A stretch of 64,000 bases of DNA, taken from Deltaproteobacteria bacterium (GTDB lineage Bacteria > Desulfobacterota > Syntrophia > Syntrophales > Smithellaceae). The stretch is from contig JAKLGV010000003.1 of the NCBI GenBank assembly GCA_022710585.1, positions 1 to 64,000 of the forward strand, read 5' to 3'. The notes under the pieces are model-generated. The model was not told where the DNA came from. It saw nothing but the letters and a program-made list of their open reading frames with translations, and made no database searches. The position numbers were made by a program, and so were the translations under genes. Positions 29,112 through 37,741 of the stretch are shown piece by piece (position 1 is the first letter of the stretch; every line of letters starts with the position of its first letter).

Positions 29112-29588
29112 CTAGTTGACATCCGCCCACATAATCAGGGCATCTTCACGGGTATCCGTATAATAATTCGGTCTGACCCCTTTTACTACAAAACCGCATT
29201 TCCGGTAAAGCTTTATTGCTGCGGCATTGGATTCTCTGACTTCGAGCGTCTGAAAGAGAACTTCATTTTGTCTGGCAATTTCCTTCATCGTCTCCATCAG
29301 CATCAAGGCCAGTCCTTTTTTTCGGTACTTTTTTTCCACAGCGAGATCATGTAGATGCGCTTCATCCGCCACCAGCCAGAAAATGATATAGGCGGCAACG
29401 ACCATCTTGCCATCATCATAAATGCGCGCGCAAAAACACCGGGAATGCTCACACGCCAGTTCTCTTTCGAACATCCCAATGGTCCAGGGCGTGGAAAACG
29501 ATTTCTGCTCTATCGCCAGGACGGCGGGAAGATCGGCCTTTTTGACAGGATCAATGGCAACGCGCGCGGGAACATTTTGCTCAGACAT
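29112..29588 (-). CDS. rimI: GNAT N-acetyltransferase, ribosomal-protein-S18-alanine type
   Basis: 158 aa. GNAT fold: the family begins with VLAIEQKSFSTPWT and has the acetyl-CoA loop R-x-x-G-x-A in KYRKKGLALML, followed by L-VRESN-AAIKLYRKCGF and a C-terminal YYTDTREDALIM. That set matches RimI, which acetylates the N-terminal alanine of ribosomal protein S18. The start overlaps the end of the PTS IIC gene by 8 bp, showing tight coupling with a seemingly unrelated transport gene. Confidence 0.92.
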   Translation of the reverse strand: MSEQNVPARVAIDPVKKADLPAVLAIEQKSFSTPWTIGMFERELACEHSRCFCARIYDDGKMVVAAYIIFWLVADEAHLHDLAVEKKYRKKGLALMLMETMKEIARQNEVLFQTLEVRESNAAAIKLYRKCGFVVKGVRPNYYTDTREDALIMWADVN

Positions 29589-30273
29589 GAAAATATTCCA
29601 GAATGGTCGCCACGATTAAAAATATGGCGCAGACGATGGGAATCGAACTGCGAAGCTTCAGCATGTTGATCGCCACGGCAATTCCGAGCAGCGGCAGAAA
29701 ATAATAGGTTAAGGAAAGGGCATTGAGCAATGTTCCATTGAAGCGCGGATAGATCCAGACAACCACAGGAACCAGAATCACCAGAAAGGTGAAAAGGCAT
29801 AAGGCATATAAGGAAAATATCTTCAGCAGGCCAAGATAACTTTTTCTTTCGATGGATTTGATGTTGTTTTGTTTCGCGTCTTCCAGCGCCTGATCGGAAA
29901 GCGCGTCGTTGGATTTGATCACCAGAATGCACGCCTGTTTGGCGACCATCCCGCAGGGAAGCGCTAAAAGAACGCTCAGAGCGATCAGCTGGGGAGGCGT
30001 CGTTCCCAGATGAGCTCCGGCAACGGCGGTGATGGCAACGGCCACAACAGCGGCGATGGAATCATTGGGAGGGATATAGGTTCCCAGCGGCAGACGATCC
30101 ACCCAGATCAGCTCGATGATCGCCCCGATGATCAATCCGGCGTAGAGATTATTCAGCAGGAGACCCATCACCGGAGCAATAATGACCGGCCGGGAAATCA
30201 TCGTTTGAACAAAAACGCGATCCAGACAAAGAAGACTTCCGCAGATGGCTATCAAAACAATTTCCGTAAACAT
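29581..30273 (-). CDS. Mannose-type PTS, membrane subunit IIC
   Basis: 230 aa with about six hydrophobic helices. The pattern LDRVFVQTMISRPVIIAPVMGLLL and the segment LNNLYAGLIIGAIIELIWVDRLPLGTYIPPNDS are typical of the AgaC/ManY-type IIC family. It forms the membrane channel together with a IID subunit, but no IID gene follows: the next gene is rimI, overlapping by 8 bp. IIA and IIB precede it with gaps of 6 and 37 bp. In many Desulfobacterota such PTS clusters act mainly in regulation. The sugar is unknown. Confidence 0.88.
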   Translation of the reverse strand: MFTEIVLIAICGSLLCLDRVFVQTMISRPVIIAPVMGLLLNNLYAGLIIGAIIELIWVDRLPLGTYIPPNDSIAAVVAVAITAVAGAHLGTTPPQLIALSVLLALPCGMVAKQACILVIKSNDALSDQALEDAKQNNIKSIERKSYLGLLKIFSLYALCLFTFLVILVPVVVWIYPRFNGTLLNALSLTYYFLPLLGIAVAINMLKLRSSIPIVCAIFLIVATILEYFHV

Positions 30274-30279
30274 GCGAAC

Positions 30280-30789
30280 CTATTTTTTAGGCCAGTAATC
30301 CTTCAGGGCTTCTCTTATATTGACCGGTCTGCCTTTCGGCACTACCTGCAGTTCGACAAACACGCCGGTCTCCTTCAGGAGGTCTTCCAGAATGGTGATT
30401 TCATTATCGCACAGAAAGACTGAAGAAGAACAGCAGACCTTGTAGTCGTTATTATGAACATTACCGATATTCAATCTGTCAAAACGGAATCCGCGTTTAA
30501 AAGCTTCGCAGGCATCGGCAATGCAGCTGAATAAAACGATCGTCTTCTTTCCGCTGCCGTGACTATATTTGTAATGCTGAATAAAATCATCCACTGAACT
30601 GATGATCACGTCAACGTCGCTGGGCACCGCCATTTTCATGACCGTTTCCAGAAAGGGATCAGCGGCCACCTTGTCATTGACAACAATGATGCATCTGGCG
30701 TTGATGAAAGGAACCCACGCTTCCAGTATCTGACCATGGATCAGTCGGCCGTCCACCCTGACCAAAGCTATATTTAAATCCTTCGCCAA
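30280..30789 (-). CDS. Mannose-type PTS, subunit IIB
   Basis: 169 aa. The phosphoryl-accepting His is in the family signature VDGRLIHGQILEAW near the N-terminus. I place the start at TTG 30789 because AAAGGAG lies six bases before it; the open frame extends to 30816, a TTG with no such site. The remainder has the usual alternation of VVNDKVAADPF and hydrophobic strands. Receives phosphate from IIA and passes it on to sugar through IIC/IID, unless the pathway has turned purely regulatory. Confidence 0.87.
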   Translation of the reverse strand: MAKDLNIALVRVDGRLIHGQILEAWVPFINARCIIVVNDKVAADPFLETVMKMAVPSDVDVIISSVDDFIQHYKYSHGSGKKTIVLFSCIADACEAFKRGFRFDRLNIGNVHNNDYKVCCSSSVFLCDNEITILEDLLKETGVFVELQVVPKGRPVNIREALKDYWPKK

Positions 30790-30826
30790 ATGGAGCTCCT
30801 TTACAACATCCTGCAAAACGCAACTG

Positions 30827-31237
30827 TTATCTGGCGGCTTTTTTGCTCAAAATCTCGCTGGCCAGCATAATATTTTTTTCGCCGTAACTTTTAATCAGAC
30901 AGGCAAAATCCCGCAACGTCATATTCTCTTTTGCCTCGGACAATTTCAGCATCATCGGCAAATTCACGCCGGTGAGCACTTCGACTTTCCCTTCTTTCAT
31001 AAAAGAAAGTGAAATATTGGAGGGCGTCCCGCCAAACAGATCGGTCAAGATCAATACGCCATGGCCTTTATCCAGTTTCTTAATCGCGCCGCTGATTTCT
31101 TTTTTCAATTCCTCAACGTCTTTCGTCTGGTCAATACAGATATGCATTATATTTTCCAGCCGGCCCTTGATCAGCTCGGCTGATTTGATCAGTTCGTCTC
31201 CCAGATTGCCGTGCGTGGTAATAAGTGTTCCAAACAT
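30827..31237 (-). CDS. Mannose-type PTS, subunit IIA
   Basis: 136 aa. The phospho-acceptor His is in TTHGNLGDELIKSAE close to the start, followed by the DLFGGTPSNISLSF segment and LTGVNLPMMLKLSE, all diagnostic of the ManX-type IIA domain. ATG 31237 is preceded by AAGGGGGATC, so I use it rather than the upstream in-frame start at 31285. It is the first gene of the minus-strand PTS-rimI-pyrKD cluster. HPr and enzyme I are not in the window. Confidence 0.9.
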   Translation of the reverse strand: MFGTLITTHGNLGDELIKSAELIKGRLENIMHICIDQTKDVEELKKEISGAIKKLDKGHGVLILTDLFGGTPSNISLSFMKEGKVEVLTGVNLPMMLKLSEAKENMTLRDFACLIKSYGEKNIMLASEILSKKAAR

Positions 31238-31301
31238 GATGATCCCCCTTCCAAACGCTTTGAGGCCATGGCGATGCCGCCTCAATCTTCAAATTGAATT
31301 G

Positions 31302-31330
31302 GTACTAATGGATTGCACCATAATTGTCAA
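31302..31330 (-). promoter_or_regulatory. Promoter of the PTS-rimI-pyrKD cluster
   Basis: On the minus strand TTGACA (31330-31325) is followed after 17 bases by TAGTAC (31307-31302). The -35 is perfect and the -10 weak. It lies 65 bp upstream of the IIA start and is back-to-back with the MarR promoter. Confidence 0.4.
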
Positions 31331-31358
31331 GGTTTATGGAAAGATCTGAAAAATCATC

Positions 31359-31398
31359 TTGACAGAACGGATTTTTTTCTTAATACTCGTACACAAGT
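31359..31398 (+). promoter_or_regulatory. Promoter and probable MarR operator
   Basis: TTGACA (31359-31364), a 16-base spacer and TAATAC (31381-31386) form a good sigma-70 promoter. The imperfect palindrome ACTCGTACACAAGT (31385-31398) overlaps the -10 end, the usual place for a MarR-type repressor to bind. It drives the marR gene and probably the downstream molybdopterin operon. Confidence 0.5.
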
Positions 31399-31418
31399 AA
31401 ATTGCATACAAGGATATT

Positions 31419-31868
31419 ATGATGCAGGAAACAGATTGTATCTTCTTTCAACTGGCCAAAGCCAATCAGCTCGCCAGCCGTTTTCTCTCTCAAAAGGTCT
31501 CCGAATTAAACCTCACCCCGGTTCAGGCCCTGGTCCTCGGATTTCTAAATCAGGAAGATCAGATCACATCCGCTGAACTTGGGAAAAAAACCGAGTTGGA
31601 CAGCGCGACGCTCACGGGCATTCTGGATCGTCTGGAGACGGCCGGCTTGATTGAACGTAAAAGCAATCCCGACGACCGGCGCTCCATTCATATTTATTTA
31701 ACGCCGAAAGGTAATGAGCTAAGCAGGGAAGCAATCGGGGCGATCGTGACCGCTAACGTTGAATTTTTACAGGTTTTAACAAAGGAGCAGAAGCGTCAGC
31801 TGTTCGAAATCATCAAAAAGCTACGTCTTACACCCCGCGCTGATAAAGGCGGAAGAAAGGAGGAGTGA
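31419..31868 (+). CDS. MarR-family transcriptional regulator
   Basis: 149 aa. A winged helix-turn-helix lies at about residues 30-100 (ITSAELGKKTELDSATLTGILDRLETAGLIER, with the DDRRSIHIYLT wing). Helical dimerisation segments sit at both ends. The start may be ATG 31419 or ATG 31422; AAGGA is seven bases from the second. The stop overlaps the start of the molybdopterin oxidoreductase gene by one base (TGATG), so the regulator is coupled to the operon it probably controls. MarR proteins commonly release DNA on binding aromatic or acyl-CoA-type ligands. Confidence 0.92.
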   Translation: MMQETDCIFFQLAKANQLASRFLSQKVSELNLTPVQALVLGFLNQEDQITSAELGKKTELDSATLTGILDRLETAGLIERKSNPDDRRSIHIYLTPKGNELSREAIGAIVTANVEFLQVLTKEQKRQLFEIIKKLRLTPRADKGGRKEE

Positions 31869-34114
31869 TGAGTACCATACATAAAACCGGGTGCGTTCTG
31901 TGCGCACAGAATTGCGGTCTGGAAGTCGAAGTGGAAGACAACCGCATCGTCAAGGTGAAGGGCGACAAGAGCAACGTCAAGAGCGAAGGCTATGTCTGCC
32001 GGAAGGGCATGAACATCGCCTATCACCAGCACAATGCCGACCGCCTGAAATATCCCCTGAAAAAAGTTGGCGATAAGTTTGAAAGGATCTCCTGGGAGCA
32101 AGCCATTGATGAAATCGCAGCGAAGCTCAAAGACATCGTCGGCAAGTACGGCCCCAAATCCTTCGCCTATATGGGTGGCGGCGGCCAGGGCTGCCACTTC
32201 GAGGCGGCCTTCGGCGTGCGCCTGATGCGCGGTCTGGGTTCTCGCTATCATTACAGCGCCGTGACTCAGGAATTCTCCGGCATGTTCTGGACGTTCGGCA
32301 GGATGTTCGGCCGCCAGCCCGTTTTCCCGGAAATTGATTCGCATGAGACGCACTATCTTCTGGTCTTCGGCTGGAACGGCATGGAGAGCAATCAGATACC
32401 CCAGGCGGCAAAAGAACTTCAGCGAATCGCCAAAGACCCGGAAAAAATGCTCGTGGTCATCGATCCGCGTCTCTCCGAGACAGCTAAAATAGCCAACCAA
32501 CACCTGCGCATCAGGCCGGGAACAGACGCCCTGCTCATGCGGGCGATGATCGCCATCATTCTTCAGGAGGGGTGGGAAAACAAAGACTACATCGCGCAGC
32601 ATACCTCCGGCTTTGATGAAATAAAAAATCTGTTCACGAATTTCGACGTCCGCGCGGCCGTCAAGACCTGCAACCTCGACTACGATCAGATACGGGAAAT
32701 CTGCCGTCAGTTTGCCACACGCAAATCTTGTCTGCGCTATGATCTGGGCCTACTGATGAACCGCCACAGCGCCGTTTCATCATATCTGGCCAATATACTT
32801 CTTGCCGTCTGCGGTCGGATCGGTGTTCGCGGCGGCAATGTGTTTCATGGAGTATTGATGCCGCTGGGCAGTCATTCCGATGAGCGTGATCCCAAAGCGG
32901 TGCGCACCGTGACAACGAACTTTCCTCCTGTCATGGGCTACTACCCGCCCAACGCCATTCAGGAAGAGATCCTCTCGGACCACCCGGAGCGCATCCGCGC
33001 AGTTTATGTATGTGGAGCAAATCCTCTGCGTTCCTATGCAGACACGACTGCTTATGAGCAAGCTTTTAAACGTCTGGATCTTCTCGTAACGGCGGAGATG
33101 GTTATGTCGGAAACAGCTGCCCTCTCCCACTACGTCCTTCCCTCCCGTTCGGGCTACGAATCCTGGGACGGCACCTTCTTCCCCATGACCTTTCCCGGTA
33201 TCCACTTCCAGATGCGGCGTCCCATTGTTGAACCGGAAGGCGAACCTCTGGAGCTCGGAGAGATCCATCTGCGCCTGGCGGACAAGCTCGGTCTGATCCC
33301 GCCCATCCCGGAAAAACTCTACAAAGCAGCCGAAGAAAGTCATGCCGCCTTCGGACAAGCTCTGATGGAATACGCAATGGCCGAACCGCAAGCCATGAAA
33401 GCCATGCCGTTTGTTCTGGGTAAGACACTGGGCAAAGCGATGGGCTCGGTACATCGGGCCGCTCTCTGGGGCATGCTCCAGACCGTGCCCAAACCCTTCC
33501 GCAAGAATGCCGCCCGCGCCGGATTCACGCCGGGCATGGAAATGGGCGAAGAACTGTTCCAGAAAATTATCGACCACCCCGAAGGGATTTGGATCGGGCT
33601 GATGGATCCGGTGGAGAACCTCGCCAATGTCCGGACAGAGGACGGAAAAATCAACCTCGTTATTCCCGAGCTCCGGGCGGAACTGGAAAATCTTGATTCG
33701 GAACACGAGGAAGTGGAACTCGCGCCAGATCCCGCGTATCCCTTTATCCTCATGGCCGGCAGGCATTTCAAAATGAACGCCACCACCCTGATGCGCAACC
33801 CTGCATGGAACGAGGGAAAACGCTATTCCACCTGCATGATGCACGCCGAAGACGCCGCGGCGCTGGGCGTTAAAGACGGTCAGATGGTGCGGGTAACTAC
33901 CGAGGCGGGTTCCGTGGAAATCGAAGTGGAAGTGACGGAAATGGCTCACAAGGGTCACGTCGTCATCCCACACGGATTCGGCCTCATTTATGACGGCAAG
34001 GCCTACGGGGTAAATGTCAACCGTCTGACGAAGAACACAAACCGCGACTGGATTGGAACACCCATGCACCGTTTCGTCCGCTGCCGGATCGAAGCTGTGT
34101 CACGAAACAACTAA
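31868..34114 (+). CDS. Molybdopterin-dependent oxidoreductase (DMSO reductase superfamily)
   Basis: 748 aa. Residues 7-50 hold the [4Fe-4S] site C-X2-C-X3-C...C (TGCVLCAQNCGL ... YVCRKG). Then come the Mo-bis-PGD domains (YMGGGGQGCHFE, FGWNGMESN, VVIDPRLSETAK, LRIRPGTDALLM, YVCGANPLRSYADT) and a C-terminal molybdopterin-dinucleotide-binding barrel from about residue 620 (FILMAGRHFKMNATTLMRNP). No twin-arginine signal, so cytoplasmic. The start ATG 31868 overlaps the marR stop and has GGAGGAG upstream. The substrate is not predictable. The Fe-S protein gene and acyl-CoA dehydrogenase gene that follow suggest it helps move electrons to or from a CoA thioester or fatty acid oxidation step, perhaps as a formate- or aldehyde-type enzyme. 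No Sec codon is seen. Confidence 0.9.
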   Translation: MSTIHKTGCVLCAQNCGLEVEVEDNRIVKVKGDKSNVKSEGYVCRKGMNIAYHQHNADRLKYPLKKVGDKFERISWEQAIDEIAAKLKDIVGKYGPKSFAYMGGGGQGCHFEAAFGVRLMRGLGSRYHYSAVTQEFSGMFWTFGRMFGRQPVFPEIDSHETHYLLVFGWNGMESNQIPQAAKELQRIAKDPEKMLVVIDPRLSETAKIANQHLRIRPGTDALLMRAMIAIILQEGWENKDYIAQHTSGFDEIKNLFTNFDVRAAVKTCNLDYDQIREICRQFATRKSCLRYDLGLLMNRHSAVSSYLANILLAVCGRIGVRGGNVFHGVLMPLGSHSDERDPKAVRTVTTNFPPVMGYYPPNAIQEEILSDHPERIRAVYVCGANPLRSYADTTAYEQAFKRLDLLVTAEMVMSETAALSHYVLPSRSGYESWDGTFFPMTFPGIHFQMRRPIVEPEGEPLELGEIHLRLADKLGLIPPIPEKLYKAAEESHAAFGQALMEYAMAEPQAMKAMPFVLGKTLGKAMGSVHRAALWGMLQTVPKPFRKNAARAGFTPGMEMGEELFQKIIDHPEGIWIGLMDPVENLANVRTEDGKINLVIPELRAELENLDSEHEEVELAPDPAYPFILMAGRHFKMNATTLMRNPAWNEGKRYSTCMMHAEDAAALGVKDGQMVRVTTEAGSVEIEVEVTEMAHKGHVVIPHGFGLIYDGKAYGVNVNRLTKNTNRDWIGTPMHRFVRCRIEAVSRNN

Positions 34115-34144
34115 ACGTTCTGTCTTTCAACATGGAGGATACCT

Positions 34145-35161
34145 ATGAACATGCCTGACGCGCTCAAGAAATATGCTGAAAGACTCGGATTCCCCGGCTC
34201 GGAGACAATGGCGAAGATATTCGCCATCCTTTATAACGATGCGGACAGCATCGCCGTTGCTGAAGCCTTGCCGGGCTCTGTGGCAGACATTGCAGCCAGG
34301 ACGGGCCTGAGCGAAGAACGGGTGCTTCAGGTCGCGCAGAAGCTGCTGCGCAAAGGAGCCATCAGCCGGGTGCTGGCCAAAGGAGACTATTACCGTCTTT
34401 TCCCGGCCATGATCGAGCTGCGCGATGCGGTGGTCATCGTACCGGACTGCCCCGAAGAGCTCTTCGCGCTTTGGGAGATCATTATCAAAGACGAAATGCC
34501 CGGGATCGTGGCCCTTTTTAACAAGCTGAAGCTGACGCCCATGCTCCGGGTCATTCCGATCGAGGAAACCGTGGAAAATTCCTCTCGCGTCCTCGACGTC
34601 GACTCAGCCCGGCAAATCATCCGCTCAGCCAAAGTCATCACGGCCATCCCCTGTCCGTGTCGCACGCAGGCACAGCGTTTAGGTAAAGCGAAGGACTGCA
34701 TCGCACCCAAAGGTGTGAATCTCTGCATGCAGATCAATGGTTTTGCCGAAGCGACCATCGACCGCGGCGTTGGAGAGGTGCTGAGCACCGAGGAAGCATT
34801 AAGACGGCTTGCCGTCGCGGAGGAAGCAGGCCTTGTTCATACGGTGCGCAACAACGTCAAGGAGGATATGTTCATGTGCAACTGCTGCTCCTGCTGCTGC
34901 ACGGCTATGTTCCTCCACAATCAGGTGGGCTACGATGCATCGTTTGCGCCCTCCCGCTTTCTGGCGCAGGTCGATGCGAGCAACTGCACCGGCTGCGGCG
35001 CGTGCGAAGAGAAGTGCGCATTTAAAGCCATCACCATCGAAGACACGGCCCTTATTGACCGCAACAAATGCATGGGATGCGGCAATTGCGTCATCGCCTG
35101 CCCGGTAGAAGCGATCGCCCTTCAGGAAGCCAGGCCGACTGAATTCATCAGGAGGACCTGA
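34145..35161 (+). CDS. Winged-helix and cysteine-rich protein with two [4Fe-4S] ferredoxin motifs
   Basis: 338 aa. A winged helix-like N-terminus (about residues 45-85, SVADIAARTGLSEERVLQVA) is followed by a middle domain with AIPCPCRTQAQ, KDCIAP and a CNCCSCCC cysteine cluster (about 247-254). The C-terminus is an 8Fe-type ferredoxin: CTGCGACEEKCA (about 283-294) and CMGCGNCVIACPVEAI (about 312-327). The role is inferred: an electron carrier between the molybdopterin enzyme upstream and the acyl-CoA dehydrogenase downstream, maybe with a DNA-binding or regulatory N-terminus. The gene sits 30 bp after the molybdopterin gene and is followed by a terminator at 35241. An ATGGAGGATACCT ribosome site precedes the start. 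Confidence 0.85.
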   Translation: MNMPDALKKYAERLGFPGSETMAKIFAILYNDADSIAVAEALPGSVADIAARTGLSEERVLQVAQKLLRKGAISRVLAKGDYYRLFPAMIELRDAVVIVPDCPEELFALWEIIIKDEMPGIVALFNKLKLTPMLRVIPIEETVENSSRVLDVDSARQIIRSAKVITAIPCPCRTQAQRLGKAKDCIAPKGVNLCMQINGFAEATIDRGVGEVLSTEEALRRLAVAEEAGLVHTVRNNVKEDMFMCNCCSCCCTAMFLHNQVGYDASFAPSRFLAQVDASNCTGCGACEEKCAFKAITIEDTALIDRNKCMGCGNCVIACPVEAIALQEARPTEFIRRT

Positions 35162-35240
35162 TCCCGAAGCGCTTTGTGCCGTAAAGGGCCGGGGTGGTGT
35201 GATACCGGGGAAAATGCCGGTGATTGACGAAAGAGATGTA

Positions 35241-35276
35241 AAACCGGGGTTCCTGGCCGCCCGGTTTGTTTGTTTA
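35241..35276 (+). terminator. Rho-independent terminator after the Fe-S gene
   Basis: AAACCGGG (35241-35248) pairs perfectly with CCCGGTTT (35260-35267), followed by TGTTTGTTT. It ends the marR-molybdopterin-FeS unit, so the acyl-CoA dehydrogenase at 35326 is probably made from partial readthrough or its own promoter. Confidence 0.55.
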
Positions 35277-35325
35277 GTCAAAACTGATCATATTGATAAC
35301 ATCGTTTTACACCGAGGAGGTGCTT

Positions 35326-36924
35326 ATGTCTTTTGCAGATCGAAACAATCCTTATTCCTTTAACGAATTCCTGGCCTGGCGAAAGTCGGTCGATTACTAT
35401 GCCGATGATCCGTTTATTCAAAAAGTGGTGCGCCACTTCACCGGCGATCTCTGGCAGACGGTGGATGCCGAAGCGCGCGCCTGCTCTCAAAAAGCCTCTT
35501 ACCGCTGGCGGGACATGTCCGACTGGATCGCCCGACCGGAAGAGCGCCCTTATATGCTCCATTACGACGGTCACCACAACCGCATCGACCGGATCGTGCG
35601 GCCCCACGACACGGAAATCATGGAAAAAGAGATTTTCTCAGAGGCATTCTTCGCGGATAAAACCCCGCCGTGGGTCAAGCTGATTAAAATGTATCTGATC
35701 TACCAGAACGGCGAAGCCTGCATCGGTTGCCCCATTACATGCACGGAAGGACTGGTGATGCTTCTCGAGAAGTACGCCGACACACCGGAAACCAGGGAAA
35801 TCCTCCGTCACTGTAAAGAAGGCATCGGCGGCGACTTCGCCATCGGCGCGCAATACCTATCGGAAATCCAGGGCGGATCGGATGTGCCGTCCAATGTCCT
35901 GGAAGCCGTCAACGATCACGGCATGTGGAAACTCTACGGAACAAAATTCTTCTGCTCCGCCACGCACGCGGATTACGCCGTGGTCACGGCCAAGCCCGTC
36001 GGGTCGGAAAAAGTCGGCCTGTTTGTCGTGCCGTCGTGGCTGCCGGGCAACAGGGAAAAAGAAATCCGCAACGGCTATACTATCGACCGGATCAAGTGGA
36101 AGATGGGCACCAGCGAACTGACCACGGCCGAACTGACCTTCAACGGCGCGGTGGCCTATCCGGTGGGGCCGCTGGACAAGGGTGTGTCCAACGTCGTCGG
36201 CATTGTGCTGACCTATTCCCGTCTGACCGTGGGGCTTTCCGCCGCGGCTTACATGACACGGGCCGCCCGGGAAGCTGAAAAATATGTCTCCTTCCGGGAT
36301 GCTTTTGGCCTCAAACTGAATCAGTTTCCCCTTGTGGCCATGCAGCTGTACAGGATCAGCCAGGCCGCACGCCGGACAACAGCCGGCGCCTTCAAACTCT
36401 ACCGGGACTTTTTGAAGCTCGAAGGCGGTCTGAAAGGAAGCCGGGGCGGTGATGAACCGCTGCCCGCACGCAAGCACCGCTTCAACATCCGCGAACTGAT
36501 CATGCTGCAGAAAATCGCCGCCTCCTGGGACTGCACCGACGTCATCCGCGAAGCCATGTCGCTCTTCGGCGGGCACGGCGTGATGGAGGATTTCTCTTCT
36601 CTGCCCCGCCTGTACCGCGATTCCGCGATTAATGAACTCTGGGAAGGCCCACGCAACGTCCTGCTCACGCAAATCCACCGCGACCTGCAGCAGGCCACTG
36701 TTTGGTATAAGCCGGAAGAATTTGTCGCCAATATTCTGGAAGGTCTCGATCCGATGGTGATCGATGAAGCAGTGGAGGAAATCAAGGCACTTGTCGCACA
36801 TCCGCATCTTTTCTCGATGGACGATGTTACCCTGGATGTCTGCAGAAGATGGGACGCCTTCTGCCATAAATTCTTTCACGCCTATCAGGATCTGGCGCTG
36901 CAGGAAATGGCGGGAAATGAATGA
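35326..36924 (+). CDS. Acyl-CoA dehydrogenase family protein
   Basis: 532 aa, longer than classic acyl-CoA dehydrogenases and closer to the AidB-like group, with an extra N-terminal region (about residues 1-110). The FAD-binding core follows: QYLSEIQGGSDVPSN, LYGTKFFCSATHAD, KMGTSELTTAELTF, RLTVGLSAAAYMTRAAREA and FGGHGVMEDFSSLPRLYRDSAINELWEGPRNVLL. The Glu in NELWEG is where the AidB group places its conserved residue. ATG 35326 follows GAGGAGGTGCTT, so I use it rather than the frame start at 35293. Oxidises an acyl-CoA or related substrate, handing electrons to a flavoprotein or the Fe-S protein. Convergent with the tetR gene, 19 bp apart. Confidence 0.9.
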   Translation: MSFADRNNPYSFNEFLAWRKSVDYYADDPFIQKVVRHFTGDLWQTVDAEARACSQKASYRWRDMSDWIARPEERPYMLHYDGHHNRIDRIVRPHDTEIMEKEIFSEAFFADKTPPWVKLIKMYLIYQNGEACIGCPITCTEGLVMLLEKYADTPETREILRHCKEGIGGDFAIGAQYLSEIQGGSDVPSNVLEAVNDHGMWKLYGTKFFCSATHADYAVVTAKPVGSEKVGLFVVPSWLPGNREKEIRNGYTIDRIKWKMGTSELTTAELTFNGAVAYPVGPLDKGVSNVVGIVLTYSRLTVGLSAAAYMTRAAREAEKYVSFRDAFGLKLNQFPLVAMQLYRISQAARRTTAGAFKLYRDFLKLEGGLKGSRGGDEPLPARKHRFNIRELIMLQKIAASWDCTDVIREAMSLFGGHGVMEDFSSLPRLYRDSAINELWEGPRNVLLTQIHRDLQQATVWYKPEEFVANILEGLDPMVIDEAVEEIKALVAHPHLFSMDDVTLDVCRRWDAFCHKFFHAYQDLALQEMAGNE

Positions 36925-36943
36925 TGCCCGGCAACGGTCTTCT

Positions 36944-37597
36944 CTATTTTGCAGCTATGGCGTCACGGGGTTCATCGTCAAAGATGTAGCGCGTCAGCAT
37001 ATCGGATAATTCGGCAATCAAGTCATCCGCCTTGATTTCATCCGGGGCCATCAGGATGTAATCGTGAATGACCGCCTGCACGGTTGCCCACATGATATGC
37101 ACGCCGATTTGAGGATTCCGGATGCGCACCCCGGGAAAATCACGGAATACCGCTTCCATCGCGGATTCAATATAAAGGCCCAGTTCCCGGCGTTTGTGGA
37201 GAATGGCATCGGGCAAACCGATCGGGCTGATGAACAAACGGTTCTGCACGTTCTTGACGCTGACCAGATCCAGAATGAGGCGCATCAGAACCGGGACAAT
37301 GCTTCGATCAATAAAACCCGTTCGCCGGATCTCCTGCTCCACCTGCTGCGTGATGGTTGAGATTTGATTCCAGTGCCTCTCCCATAAACCGTATAGAATG
37401 GCTTCTTTGCCCGAAAAATAATTGTAGAGCGTGCCAATGGCAACTCCCGCTTTTTCGGCGATCTGCTCGGTCGTTGCTTCCGCGTATCCCGTGTCGGCAA
37501 AGATATGGGCAGCAGCTTCATAGATCGCCGCCACGGTCTTGCGCGCCCGTTCCTGGGAAGGCATTTTACGTGGTTCAAGCAATTCTTTCCCGGGCAT
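36944..37597 (-). CDS. TetR-family transcriptional regulator
   Basis: 217 aa from ATG 37597. The N-terminal HTH (about residues 15-60) has the TetR pattern: AAAHIFADTGYAEATTEQIAEKAGVAIGTLYNYFSGKEAIL. The C-terminal helical ligand domain is the usual length. The start is chosen by AAGGGGACTATCT just upstream; the frame begins earlier at 37672. It lies tail-to-tail with the acyl-CoA dehydrogenase gene, so it may control that gene or the fatty-acid-related operon; related regulators respond to acyl-CoA. Inferred. Confidence 0.9.
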   Translation of the reverse strand: MPGKELLEPRKMPSQERARKTVAAIYEAAAHIFADTGYAEATTEQIAEKAGVAIGTLYNYFSGKEAILYGLWERHWNQISTITQQVEQEIRRTGFIDRSIVPVLMRLILDLVSVKNVQNRLFISPIGLPDAILHKRRELGLYIESAMEAVFRDFPGVRIRNPQIGVHIMWATVQAVIHDYILMAPDEIKADDLIAELSDMLTRYIFDDEPRDAIAAK

Positions 37598-37741
37598 AGA
37601 TAGTCCCCTTTGAAATCGGAACAATTTTTTTAACGTATGACTGCTTATAAAAAAAAGCGCCTGAACAGTCAAGCTGAAAAAAGATTAATATTTTCAAAAT
37701 ATTAAATCTTTTCCACTCTTCTCTTCAGCGCTGCTTCTCGT

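Noticed and set aside
32780-34069. Long minus-strand frame over the molybdopterin gene
   Set aside because: Same reason: antisense shadow of a well-supported gene.
35857-36879. Long minus-strand frame of 340 codons over the acyl-CoA dehydrogenase gene
   Set aside because: GC-rich coding DNA often leaves a long open antisense frame. The text is His/Gly/Arg-rich without domain signs.
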